A stretch of DNA of 40,313 nt from Pirellulales bacterium (GTDB lineage Bacteria > Planctomycetota > Planctomycetia > Pirellulales > UBA1268): assembly GCA_017853835.1 (NCBI GenBank), contig JAFMIU010000025.1, positions 1 to 40,313 on the forward strand. Reading direction: 5' to 3'. Below, one piece after another: positions 1-9,010 of this stretch (its first letter is position 1; every line of letters starts with the position of its first letter). The notes below the pieces were generated by a model. The model was not told the origin of the DNA and ran no database searches. It saw only the letters and a list, made by a program, of their open reading frames with translations. A program made the translations under genes and the position numbers.

Positions 1-236
1 GACGCCGGGACGGCGGTGACGGCGCGACCATCAGCGTGTGGGCAACCCCGAAGCGTAGCCTCAACGCACGCGTCCCCAAGCCGGAGCCGACGCCGTTCAG
101 CGAGTTGAACCCAACCATGCCAAACACACCACGCGTTTCGCCGCGCCGGTCCCACGGCTCACGCCGCTGGGCTTCCACGGGCACCCGAAGCGCAGCCTCA
201 ATTCCAGCGCCCCCCGGAGCGGTGTGTCTGGCTTCG
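1..236. other. Gene-free edge region with repeats
   Basis: No convincing gene is seen here. The stretch holds one copy of a dispersed repeat (141-191) that recurs near the other end of the window, and a short direct repeat: the motif around CCCGAAGCGTAGCCTCAA (about 47-64) recurs with one change at about 184-201. An open frame runs through on the plus strand, but its translation is low-complexity, rich in Arg, Pro and Ser, and matches nothing I recognise. Confidence 0.6.
141..191. repeat. Dispersed 41-51 bp intergenic repeat, copy 1
   Basis: The core starts CCGCGCCGGTCCCACGGCTC and ends GGGCTTCCACGGG (141-181). It is found again at 40011-40051 and 40191-40231 with one substitution (base 167 is C here and T in both other copies). 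This copy and the one at 40191 continue to match for ten more bases (CACCCGAAGC) and share a similar upstream CCACNCGTTTC stretch. All copies lie outside genes. The core can form an imperfect CCCACGG/CCGTTGGG stem. Confidence 0.8.
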
Positions 237-485
237 TCAATCGATGAGCGCCGCCTTCAGCTCGTGAAGCTCCACCGTCGCATCGTCATTCGCCCGGTCG
301 AGCATGCCGCACCGGCGATACCAATACCGCGAGTTGCCCATGTCGCCCTCGATCTTGTGCACGATCGCATGGAGCCAATCCGCCGCCATGTCGCCTTCGT
401 GACGTTGAGCGATCAGATGCGCCTCAACCCAGGATCCCTCGATCGCGAGTTCCACCGCCCGCCGCAGTTCATCTGTTCGTCCCAT
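237..485 (-). CDS. Small conserved protein of unknown function (82 aa)
   Basis: This 82-residue protein has no signal peptide or membrane segment. It begins [19 protein letters not shown] and carries a central [20 protein letters not shown] block. That block resembles a family of short bacterial proteins of unknown function with a helical, TPR-like pattern (EA-HLIAQ.HEGD..ADWLHA). The ATG lies inside the end of msrA, giving a 17-base overlap, so it is probably translated by coupling as the third gene of the glycosylase-msrA unit. The function is unknown. The family match is from memory of the motif only. Confidence 0.75.
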   Translation of the reverse strand: MGRTDELRRAVELAIEGSWVEAHLIAQRHEGDMAADWLHAIVHKIEGDMGNSRYWYRRCGMLDRANDDATVELHELKAALID

Positions 486-1107
486 GCGGGCCTGATCCTT
501 CCTTCACGAGATCCTTGAACACCTTCCGCACCTTCGCGACCTTCGGTGCCGCCGCCGCAAGACAATACGGCTGCATGGGATTCTTCGCGAAGTAGTCCTG
601 ATGGTAATCCTCGGCCGGAAAGAACGTCACCGCCGGCGTCACCTGCGTCACGATCGGCCCGGGAAACACCTTCGCGGCATTCAACCTGGCGATCACGTCC
701 TCCGCCACCCGCTTCTGCTCCTCGTCGTGATAGAAGATCGCCGATCGATACTGCGTGCCGACGTCGGCCCCTTGGCGATTGAGGGTCGTCGGGTCATGGG
801 TCGCGAAGAACACCTCGAGGAGCTTCGCAAACGGCACCACGGCGGGATCGTATTCGATTTCGATCGCCTCAGCGTGTCCCGTCAGGCCCGTGCACACGTC
901 CTTGTAGGTGGGGTTCGGCACCACCCCGCCGATATAGCCGCTCGTCACGCTCGACACGCCTTTCAGTTCCGCATAGACCGCTTCGGTGCACCAGAAACAT
1001 CCTCCGGCCAGCGTGGCCTTCGCCAGCGCCGGCTCGTCAGCACGACCAGTCAACTGCCCCATGATGATGGCACCTCCCAAGACAAGGATCGCGAGTCGGC
1101 CGTTCAT
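469..1107 (-). CDS. msrA: Peptide-methionine (S)-S-oxide reductase MsrA, exported
   Basis: MsrA reduces the S-epimer of methionine sulfoxide in oxidised proteins. The 212-residue product has a hydrophobic N-terminus (residues 4-20) that looks like a signal peptide, then the MsrA core with the active-site GCFWC motif (catalytic Cys37). It is followed by typical blocks: [50 protein letters not shown] and a late YHQDYF. There is no fused MsrB domain. The start at 1107 is chosen because AAGGAGGG lies just upstream. A longer frame through ychF antisense is not real. The start codon overlaps the glycosylase stop as ATGA. The signal peptide suggests repair of oxidised proteins outside the cytoplasm. 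Confidence 0.95.
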   Translation of the reverse strand: MNGRLAILVLGGAIIMGQLTGRADEPALAKATLAGGCFWCTEAVYAELKGVSSVTSGYIGGVVPNPTYKDVCTGLTGHAEAIEIEYDPAVVPFAKLLEVFFATHDPTTLNRQGADVGTQYRSAIFYHDEEQKRVAEDVIARLNAAKVFPGPIVTQVTPAVTFFPAEDYHQDYFAKNPMQPYCLAAAAPKVAKVRKVFKDLVKEGSGPHGTNR

Positions 1108-1679
1108 GATGTGGCCCTCCTTCTCCCGTCGATTGTAGAGATCCATGCGGGATCGACCACAAATCGAAGCGGCTTTTCGGCCCACGATCCCGCATAGCCC
1201 ACGCCGATTCGAGGCGTTCGCTCGACCCGGCGCGGCGGCACACGGAGGCCGCTCCCCTCGCACCACAGGCCGCCGGATCGTCGCGCCGGACGTCCGTCGA
1301 ACGACCGATCGATGCCGAGTGCCTTGGTCACGCGCCCCGGGCCGACGTGGTCTCCGACACCGCGGATCAGGACGGCCGCAGGGATCCCCTCCGCAGCCGT
1401 CACGATGTTCAGCATCCAATGCATGCCATAGCAGAGATACACATACCATCGCCCAGCCGGCCCAAACATCGTGGCGTTGCGCCTGGTCAGGCCCTTCGAT
1501 CCATGACACGCGAGGTCGTGGGCCCCGAGGTAGGCCTCGGTTTCGATCACAACGTGGCGACGCGGTCGGCCGGCGGCATCCGGAATCACGAGCCATTGCC
1601 CCAGCAGATCCCGGGCCACGCGATCGGCTGGGCGATCGTAGAAGGCTTCGGGAAGGACACGGCCGCGGGGCATCCCCAT
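1104..1679 (-). CDS. mpg: DNA-3-methyladenine glycosylase (AAG/MPG family)
   Basis: This base-excision repair glycosylase removes alkylated purines such as 3-methyladenine. The protein shows the AAG hallmarks: LLGQWLV, the VIETEAYLG motif with the catalytic Glu, [20 protein letters not shown], and the [15 protein letters not shown] block that carries the nucleotide-flipping Tyr region. At about 191 aa it matches the usual bacterial length. The start is uncertain: ATG at 1679 (MGMPRG) or 1673 are plausible, and the frame stays open to 1781, but the upstream part has poor composition. It is the first gene of a minus-strand unit with msrA (4-base overlap), which combines DNA and protein damage repair. 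It is divergent from ychF. Confidence 0.92.
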   Translation of the reverse strand: MGMPRGRVLPEAFYDRPADRVARDLLGQWLVIPDAAGRPRRHVVIETEAYLGAHDLACHGSKGLTRRNATMFGPAGRWYVYLCYGMHWMLNIVTAAEGIPAAVLIRGVGDHVGPGRVTKALGIDRSFDGRPARRSGGLWCEGSGLRVPPRRVERTPRIGVGYAGSWAEKPLRFVVDPAWISTIDGRRRATS

Positions 1680-1766
1680 GTTGTAGCCGCCCGCATCCCG
1701 ATCCCTCAGAGGTTCGACGACAGACCGTCGAAATCGGCCGACGCATCTCCGTTCGGGCGGCTGCCT

Positions 1767-1794
1767 TTGGCGCCGGACCACAATCTTCTATGAT
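1767..1794 (+). promoter_or_regulatory. Sigma70-like promoter for ychF
   Basis: TTGGCG (1767-1772) and TATGAT (1789-1794) are separated by 16 bases. The likely transcript start near 1801 leaves a 5' leader of about 30 bases before the ychF ATG. A GGAG at 1819-1822 lies 8 bases before the start codon. The promoter lies in the 5' region of the divergent glycosylase gene. Confidence 0.5.
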
Positions 1795-1830
1795 GCCGCC
1801 CCCGAGACCCCCGCCCGCGGAGCCCCATCG

Positions 1831-2922
<1,092 letters not shown>

Positions 2923-2931
2923 TCGAGGACT

Positions 2932-2993
2932 GCAGACGGCAGCACGCCCTGCCGGGCGTCAGCGACCGCCGCCGGAGGTGCTGCCCGTCTTGC
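2932..2993. terminator. Strong imperfect hairpin after ychF
   Basis: GGCAGCAC (2938-2945) pairs perfectly with GTGCTGCC (2978-2985). With small bulges the stem extends outward to about 2932 and 2993. An inner CGCCC-TGCC-GGGCG hairpin (2945-2958) sits inside the loop. It begins about ten bases after the ychF stop and is probably its terminator. No U-run follows, so it is not a classic intrinsic terminator. Confidence 0.5.
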
Positions 2994-3456
2994 TCGATAC
3001 GAGTTCGGACGTGATGCCGACTGCACGCACGACCATGTCCAACGCTCCCTTTCCTGAAGAACCTGTAACCCGGGCCGCCGCCTGGCGTGCCGTGTCGAAG
3101 GACATGACGTGCATACGGCGCGCCGGAGCGAGGCCCCGTGGCGGGCCGCGGCGGCGCCTCGAGCGTTCTTCGAGGTTTCATCCATGACGTCGTGGTCGAT
3201 GGTGATTGCTTCGTTTTTCGACAGTCGCCTGCTGACATCTCCATGGTTCGTCATTCCAGCGAAACCCATCCCGGGTGTTTCCCAACACCTGGGAAGGTGG
3301 TTCACCGATCGTGCGAAACGCTGAAAACCACGCGTTTCAGCAAGCATCTCGCTTCGCCTACGATCTCGGAAGAATCGCCCGCTGACGATGCCTTCAATCC
3401 TTACGAGGTGCCCGTCAGAGAGGGACGGTCGCGATGCGCCCCCGACGCGGTGCCCG
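2994..3456. other. Gene-free convergent gap with small inverted repeats
   Basis: I see no supported gene between ychF and the RND pump gene. Two structures stand out. CCCGGGTGTT-TCCC-AACACCTGGG (3270-3293) has a 10-pair stem with one G-T pair. GCTGAAA/TTTCAGC (3320-3326 and 3335-3341) overlaps a second inverted repeat, GAAACGC/GCGTTTC. Either could end transcripts from the converging genes. Open frames here are short and compositionally poor. Confidence 0.5.
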
Positions 3457-6400
3457 TCAGACGAGCGGCACCTCAGTTGATGCGTTGGCAGGATGACGGA
3501 GGTGCTCAGGGAGCCACTCCTGCTCGTCGTCATCGGGCCCGGCGGCTCCGCGATCGTCCGGACCATGCCCTGCCAGATACTCATCCTGGTGGTTTTCGCG
3601 GGCGCTTGTCCCGAAGAACGAATACATCACGGGCACCAGGATCAACACCAACGCCGTCGTCGTCATCAATCCAAACGCCATCGCCGTCGCCATGGGCACG
3701 AGAAACTGCGCCTGAAAGCTCTTCTCGAGCAGCAGCGGCAGAAGGCCGCCGATCGTCGTGATGCTGGTCAGGAGCACCGGCCTGAACCGAAGACATCCGG
3801 CCTCCCGCAGGGCCTCCCGCAGTGGATGGCCGTCGCGAACCCGGTGGTTGATGAAATCGATCAACACGATCGAGTCATTCACCACCACCCCTGCCAGGGC
3901 CACCAGCCCAAACATGCTGAAGAGCGTCAGCGGCATGCCCATGAAGGCGTGGCCAAACACGGCTCCGGCGATGCCGAAGGGGATCGCGCCGAGAATCAGG
4001 AATGGCTGGAAGTACGACTTGAACTCCATCGTGAGGAGCACGAACATCGCAAAGAGGGCTACGACGAAGCCGACCCCGAGACTCCGGAGTGATTCATTCG
4101 ACTGCTCGCGTTGGCCTTCCCACCGCACCCGTACTGCGGGGTACTCGGCGAACAGGTCGGGCATCAGTCGTCGCTCCATGTCGCCGATCACCTGCGAACT
4201 CGTGAGCGATGTCTTGGCGATGTCGATGTCGGCGGTCACGGTGATCGACCGCTTCTGCCCGAGTCGGTTGATCTCGGAAAACCCCCGCTCGACGGCCACG
4301 TCGGCGAGCTCGCCGATCGGACGCTTCACGCCGTCAGGGCCGGTCACGCGCATGTCATCGAGCGTCGCCAGGGTCCGCCGCTCATCTTGCGGGTAGCGAA
4401 CCATGAGCTTCACCTCGTGCCGGCCGCGCTGGAGTCGCATCACCTCCTCGCCGTAGAAGCTCGCCCGAATCGTGCCGGCGAGATCGGCGAGCGACACACC
4501 CATCGCCTCCGCCCGCGGCTTCACCTTGATCTGATACTCCCACTTGCCCGGCCGGGAGTCGTCGTCGATGTCGATCACCCCCTCATACTGTGCGAGCCAT
4601 TGCTTGCATCGCTCCACCGCCGCCTCGAGCTGACGCACCGACTCGGGATCCGAGGATGACAGGAGCTTGAACTCGATCGTCTTGCCGCCAGGCCCCATGT
4701 TTTCGGTACCAAAGTTCACCGACTCGGCCCCGGCAAACTCGCCCGACAGCCGTCGCCACTCACTGATGAACTCCTCGCTCGTAACGCTGCGGTTCTGCCC
4801 GTCGACCAGTTCGAGCGACACCGCTCCGACATGGCTCCCGCTCATGCGGGCATCGGGCCCGATCTGCCCGGGAGCCGACACCGACCCCACCGCCCGATGG
4901 ACAAGCTCCATGATCGGCCTGTCGGGAGGAGACAGTTCACGGGTCGTCTTGAAGGCGGCCCGCTCCAGCCGAAGCGTCGCCTCCTCCGTCACGCTTGCCG
5001 GCGTGCCGTCGGGAAACACCACCTTCGCCATCAGTCGATTCGCGTCGATCTTCGGCATGAGCAGGAAGGGCGTCACGCCGCTGCGCACGATGCCAAACGC
5101 CGCCAGCAAAATGCTCACGGCAATGGCGAGCACGGCCAGTCGGTTGTCGAGCGCCACCTCGAGCAACGGGGAGTAGATCGATTTCACGAACCATTTCAGC
5201 CCGCGGTCGCAGGCACGCTGAACCATCGTCACCAACGGCAGCAGCAGCCGAAGCGGCGCGAAGACGATCCCGATCAGGGTAAACACGAGGTTTTTCTCGT
5301 GGGCCAAATGCCCCGGCAGCACCAGCGTGGCCTCCGCCAGCGACATGAGCAAGGTGGTGATGAAGGCAAACGGCATCACGGCGATGAACTTCCCCATCAC
5401 TCCCGACACGAAACAGAGCGGAAGAAAGGTGATGACCGTCGTGAGCACACTCGAGATGACGCTCGGCACGACCTCGACGGTGCCGTCAATCGCCGCGTTC
5501 ACGAGGCTCTTCCCCATCCGTCGATGACGGTCGACGTTGTCGCTCACCACGATCGCATCGTCGACCACGATCCCGATCGCCATGAGAAACGCAAACATCG
5601 ACAGCATGTTGAGCGTCTGGTCGGTGACGAACATCAGGGCGCCGGTGCCCAGCATCGAAAACGGAATGCCCAACGCCACCCAGAAGGCGATCTTGAGGTC
5701 GAGAAAGAGCGCCAGCATCACGAACACGATCACGAGCCCCTGCAGACCGTTGACGACCAGCATTTCGAGCCGATCCTGCACGTCGATCGACTGGTCGGCC
5801 CAGGTCGTGAGGCTGTATCCCTCGGGCAGCTTTGCGTTGGCCACGTAGTGCTTCACCGCGGCCACCATCGCCAGGAGATCTTCTCCCGAACTGCGGTCGA
5901 TCGAGACGACCATGCCAAGACGGCCATTGATCTGGTTGGTGGAGGCGACATCGGCGAACTCATCCCGCACCGTGCCAAGGTCGCCCACGGTGAGCACCAG
6001 CCCGCTCGGGAGCGTGACCAGCGGCAGCTCCGCGATCTCGGCGCCGACGTACTTCTTGTTCTTGCCTCGCAGCAGGATTTCACCCCGCTCGCTGCGGATC
6101 GTGCCGCCCGGGAGTTCGAGGTTTTCGCGGCGCACGATGTCGGCGACCTTCTGGAGCGAAAGCCCGTATTTCCGTAGCGTCTCCTCCGACACTTCGATGT
6201 CGATCTGATAATCCCTCGCCCCCATGAGATTGGCGGCCGACACCGCCGGCAAGGCGAGCAGGTCGTCTCGTACCAGTTCGGCGACGTCGCGGAGTTCCAG
6301 CTCCGATTCCGTGTCGTCACCGGCTCCAGGCGGCGCCAGCACGCCCACCTTGATCGCCGGATTTCGGAGCGTGACCTGCTCCACCTTCGCGTCCTCGGCC

Positions 6401-6768
6401 AGCTCCGGCATGCTCGGAATCCGGTCGACCTCCGATCGAATCTCACTGACCGTCTTCTGCACCTCCTTCACGTTGTCGTGCAGCTCGAAGACGCAGTATC
6501 CCATCCCCTCCTGGGCCACGCTCGTGATCTTCTTGATCCCTTCGACCGTCCGGCAGGCTTCTTCCACCTTCTGGCAGATGCCTTCCTCGACCTCCTCGGG
6601 TGTCGCCCCCGGATAGGGCACGGTGACCAGCACGATCTCGAGGTCAAACTCCGGAAACACCTCCCGCCGCATCGACAGGAATGCCATCAGGCCGACGAGC
6701 AGCACGGCCAGCGTGAGCGTGTTCATCGCCGGCATGTTGCGAACGGTCCAGGCGACGATCGTTCTCAC
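3457..6768 (-). CDS. RND-family efflux permease
   Basis: This is a 1103-residue inner-membrane proton-driven transporter of the AcrB/CusA/MdtB type. The first TM helix is at about 15-31. A large periplasmic region precedes the TM2-6 block (from about 340), with the proton-relay Asp pair in GIVVDDAIVV (D403, D404). A second periplasmic loop follows, then a second TM block (RSLGVGFVVALFAMFVLLTME, VVVNDSIVLIDFINHRVRDG). The start is GTG at 6768, overlapping the adaptor stop as GTGA. The hydrophilic tail (about 45 residues) is somewhat longer than usual. The substrate cannot be read from sequence, and no outer-membrane TolC-like partner lies in the window. It is co-transcribed with the adaptor and the TetR regulator. 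Confidence 0.95.
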   Translation of the reverse strand: MRTIVAWTVRNMPAMNTLTLAVLLVGLMAFLSMRREVFPEFDLEIVLVTVPYPGATPEEVEEGICQKVEEACRTVEGIKKITSVAQEGMGYCVFELHDNVKEVQKTVSEIRSEVDRIPSMPELAEDAKVEQVTLRNPAIKVGVLAPPGAGDDTESELELRDVAELVRDDLLALPAVSAANLMGARDYQIDIEVSEETLRKYGLSLQKVADIVRRENLELPGGTIRSERGEILLRGKNKKYVGAEIAELPLVTLPSGLVLTVGDLGTVRDEFADVASTNQINGRLGMVVSIDRSSGEDLLAMVAAVKHYVANAKLPEGYSLTTWADQSIDVQDRLEMLVVNGLQGLVIVFVMLALFLDLKIAFWVALGIPFSMLGTGALMFVTDQTLNMLSMFAFLMAIGIVVDDAIVVSDNVDRHRRMGKSLVNAAIDGTVEVVPSVISSVLTTVITFLPLCFVSGVMGKFIAVMPFAFITTLLMSLAEATLVLPGHLAHEKNLVFTLIGIVFAPLRLLLPLVTMVQRACDRGLKWFVKSIYSPLLEVALDNRLAVLAIAVSILLAAFGIVRSGVTPFLLMPKIDANRLMAKVVFPDGTPASVTEEATLRLERAAFKTTRELSPPDRPIMELVHRAVGSVSAPGQIGPDARMSGSHVGAVSLELVDGQNRSVTSEEFISEWRRLSGEFAGAESVNFGTENMGPGGKTIEFKLLSSSDPESVRQLEAAVERCKQWLAQYEGVIDIDDDSRPGKWEYQIKVKPRAEAMGVSLADLAGTIRASFYGEEVMRLQRGRHEVKLMVRYPQDERRTLATLDDMRVTGPDGVKRPIGELADVAVERGFSEINRLGQKRSITVTADIDIAKTSLTSSQVIGDMERRLMPDLFAEYPAVRVRWEGQREQSNESLRSLGVGFVVALFAMFVLLTMEFKSYFQPFLILGAIPFGIAGAVFGHAFMGMPLTLFSMFGLVALAGVVVNDSIVLIDFINHRVRDGHPLREALREAGCLRFRPVLLTSITTIGGLLPLLLEKSFQAQFLVPMATAMAFGLMTTTALVLILVPVMYSFFGTSARENHQDEYLAGHGPDDRGAAGPDDDEQEWLPEHLRHPANASTEVPLV

Positions 6769-8162
6769 GTGGCGTCCTCCGGCTCCGGAACCCGTGCCTG
6801 GAGCGTCGATGGCTTCTCGGAACCACCGGGCTCGGTCACCGCCATCCCGTCATGGGGGCTCGCGATCGGACTGATGATCACGCGGTCGCCCGGGATGAAT
6901 CCCGAGGCTCTCGCATCGAACACCAACCTGCCTCCAGACGCCTGCATCGCACGGGGGCGCAGCACGACCAGCCTGCCTTCCCGCATGAGCCACACCTCGC
7001 CACTCGGACGCTGCGCTTCTTCGGGAATCGACACGAGAGGATCGTTCACCGGCACATGGACGAGCACCTGCACGAACATGCCTCGCAGCAGCGATCGGGG
7101 CGCCGAGGCCGGGAGCTGGGGCATCGCCGCCCCATAGCGGTCGATGGCCCGCACGGCCGTCGGGTCGGGCACCCTGACACGGCAGGGGAGCGAGCGTGTT
7201 TTTTCGTCGAGCCCGCGGCCTTCCTGACGCGACAACGTTCCGGGCCACTCGAACACCGCATCGCCGATTCGAAACACAACCGTCACCGGGGCATTGAAGC
7301 CGTCGCGATCAAGCCCCTCGCCCGGCTCCCGACCGCCCCAGATCCGGGCGATGTCGTCCATCTCCAGGTTCGTACGCACCTCCGCGGCGGTCGTGTCTTC
7401 GATGGTCACCAACGGCGTGCCCTTGGCGACGAACGATCCCTGCTCCGCCTTGTCTTCCACCACCATGCCATCGATGGGGGCGATCACCTGCGTCCGGGAA
7501 AGATCGAGTTTCGCCTTGTCGAGGAGCGACGCCGTGAGGAGCTTCGCCTCCTCCAGTTTGGACCGCCGCTTGAGCAGGACCCGCCGCTGTCCCTCCAGGG
7601 TGGCGAGGGCGTTGGCCGCGGTCAGCTCCTCGCGGACCGCACGATCGCGCTCAGACTCGGTGACAACGCGACCTGCCCGCAGCCCTTCGACGCGTGCCAC
7701 CTCGCGGCGCGACAGTTCCACCTGCTGCGACGCCAGATCGACGAGCCTGGTGTTCTGCTTCACCTCTTCATCGAGTTCTTCGATGGCCAGATCAGCCTGA
7801 TTGGCCTCCCGCCCAAGCCGCTCCACATCGAGTTCGTAATCACGCGGATCGATCTCGAACAGCACCGTTCCGGCCGTGACGAATCGTCCCTCGTCACAGA
7901 CCTCCGCTTTCAGGCGAATTCGACCGGGCACCTCGGCGGCAAGCGTCACCTCACGCAGCGGCACCACCACCCCGTCGGCCTCGATGGTGAGCCCCTCGCG
8001 CACGTCCTCCGCCGCCACCGTCCGCACGGCGATGGCGGCGTCGGCCGGCCGTTCCTGCCGCGACGGCGGGGGCTGGGTTCCCATGCCGAGAAACAGAGCG
8101 ATGCCCGCGCCGAGGATCATGAATGGCACGATCCATCCCAGCACGGTCTTCACGGCCTTCAT
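6765..8162 (-). CDS. RND periplasmic adaptor (HlyD/AcrA family)
   Basis: This 465-residue membrane-fusion protein links the RND pump to an outer-membrane channel. An N-terminal hydrophobic anchor or signal lies at about 7-28. The first half of the barrel-sandwich domain follows (EVTLAAEVPGRI, VTAGTVLFEIDPRDYE), then a long helical hairpin rich in Glu, Arg, Gln and Leu. The second half is SRTQVIAPIDGMVVEDKAEQGSFVAKG, and beta-barrel and membrane-proximal segments end the protein. The ATG at 8162 overlaps the tetR stop as ATGA, which fixes this start over a longer in-frame extension that runs into tetR. The GTGA overlap with the pump gene indicates coupled translation. Confidence 0.95.
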   Translation of the reverse strand: MKAVKTVLGWIVPFMILGAGIALFLGMGTQPPPSRQERPADAAIAVRTVAAEDVREGLTIEADGVVVPLREVTLAAEVPGRIRLKAEVCDEGRFVTAGTVLFEIDPRDYELDVERLGREANQADLAIEELDEEVKQNTRLVDLASQQVELSRREVARVEGLRAGRVVTESERDRAVREELTAANALATLEGQRRVLLKRRSKLEEAKLLTASLLDKAKLDLSRTQVIAPIDGMVVEDKAEQGSFVAKGTPLVTIEDTTAAEVRTNLEMDDIARIWGGREPGEGLDRDGFNAPVTVVFRIGDAVFEWPGTLSRQEGRGLDEKTRSLPCRVRVPDPTAVRAIDRYGAAMPQLPASAPRSLLRGMFVQVLVHVPVNDPLVSIPEEAQRPSGEVWLMREGRLVVLRPRAMQASGGRLVFDARASGFIPGDRVIISPIASPHDGMAVTEPGGSEKPSTLQARVPEPEDAT

Positions 8163-8854
8163 AAATCGGCATCTCCGGAGAAGCGAACGGACGAACCATC
8201 GACGAGCGGCGGAGCCACTCCCATCGCCGCGAGGGCGTAGCGGGTGACGTGATCGGCGATCGAAGACGGTGTGTGATGGGCATCGATCTCGTCGGACGGC
8301 ACGAGCATCGCCACGACCTCGCCGGCAGCCCGATACAAAAAGCACTGGCCGACGATACTCAGGCCGACGCGACGAAGATCGGCATCGGGGAGTTCGCCAC
8401 CGGCCAGTTCGTCGAGGATCCCGAGAAGCAGGCCGAAGTGAGGCCGGATGTAGTCTTCCACGAGTTCACGGCAGGCTTCCGTCGGGTGGAGCACCTCGCG
8501 CATCAGGAGCCGCACCTCCCAGGGAGGATGATCGAATCCCAGCATGCGATCGAGCATGTTGCCCACGAAACCGTGAAGCTTCTGCGACGCAGGGGTTCCA
8601 GGGGGCCATTCGGGCTGTGGCACCTGCCGCTGCCGCTCCTCGTGGGCGTGCTTCACACTCGCGATGTAGAGCCGTCGCTTGTCGCCAAAGTAGTAGTTCA
8701 CCGCCGCCACGTTCACCCCCGCGGCGGAACAGATATCCCGAATGGTCGCCGCCTCATACCCACGATCGGCAAACTCCCGCCCGGCGGCGGTGAGGATCCG
8801 TTCCCTGGGGTCGTCCAGCGACTTGCTTCGATGGGGGCCGGAGGCGGTGGACAT
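8159..8854 (-). CDS. TetR/AcrR-family regulator with DUF1956-like C-terminus
   Basis: This is a 231-residue one-component repressor. The N-terminal helix-turn-helix reads ILTAAGREFADRGYEAATIRDI-CSAAGVNVAAVNYYFGDKRRLY, the classic TetR DNA-binding signature. The ligand domain, with ML-FDHPPWEVRLLMREVLHPTEA and FLYRAAGEVV, resembles the DUF1956/CecR-like subgroup, which often controls efflux genes. ATG 8854 is preferred over GTG 8878 (MPPRLSSC). The gene is first in an operon with the adaptor and pump, so it probably represses its own operon through the palindromes at 8899-8946. Confidence 0.93.
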   Translation of the reverse strand: MSTASGPHRSKSLDDPRERILTAAGREFADRGYEAATIRDICSAAGVNVAAVNYYFGDKRRLYIASVKHAHEERQRQVPQPEWPPGTPASQKLHGFVGNMLDRMLGFDHPPWEVRLLMREVLHPTEACRELVEDYIRPHFGLLLGILDELAGGELPDADLRRVGLSIVGQCFLYRAAGEVVAMLVPSDEIDAHHTPSSIADHVTRYALAAMGVAPPLVDGSSVRFSGDADL

Positions 8855-8898
8855 GCAGGAACTCAGGCGGGGCGGCACCCGGGCCAGGCGGGATGGTC

Positions 8899-8946
8899 AA
8901 ACAAGCGTTTCAATCGATTGTATGAAGGAAAACCGTTGGCTCCAAC
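8899..8946 (-). promoter_or_regulatory. tetR-RND operon promoter with overlapping operator palindromes
   Basis: Reading the minus strand, TTGGAG (complement of 8940-8945) and TACAAT (complement of 8917-8922) are spaced by 17 bases, a good sigma70-type promoter. It would start transcription near 8909, about 55 bases before the tetR ATG. Three inverted repeats cover it: AAAC-N4-GTTT (8899-8910), the perfect palindrome CAATCGATTG (8911-8920) that overlaps the -10 box, and GTTGG-CT-CCAAC (8935-8946) over the -35 box. A repressor bound here would block polymerase. Assignment to the TetR protein is inference. Confidence 0.6.
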
Positions 8947-8967
8947 GCGTCTTAACAGGCGTTTCCC

Positions 8968-8994
8968 GGGACCTTTCCCGATTTCAAGGGTCCC
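8968..8994. terminator. Possible terminator hairpin after the FAD oxidoreductase run
   Basis: GGGACC (8968-8973) and GGTCCC (8989-8994) form a stem with a 15-base loop, 17 bases beyond the stop of the last gene of the long minus-strand run. No U-run follows. It separates that run from the tetR promoter, but the call is weak. Confidence 0.3.
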
Positions 8995-9010
8995 TGCCCC
9001 GACCAACGGC

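Noticed and set aside
2994..3456. tRNA or small RNA gene in the convergent gap
   Set aside because: I found no cloverleaf with a T-loop GTTCGANNC and matching stems. Only simple inverted repeats are visible.
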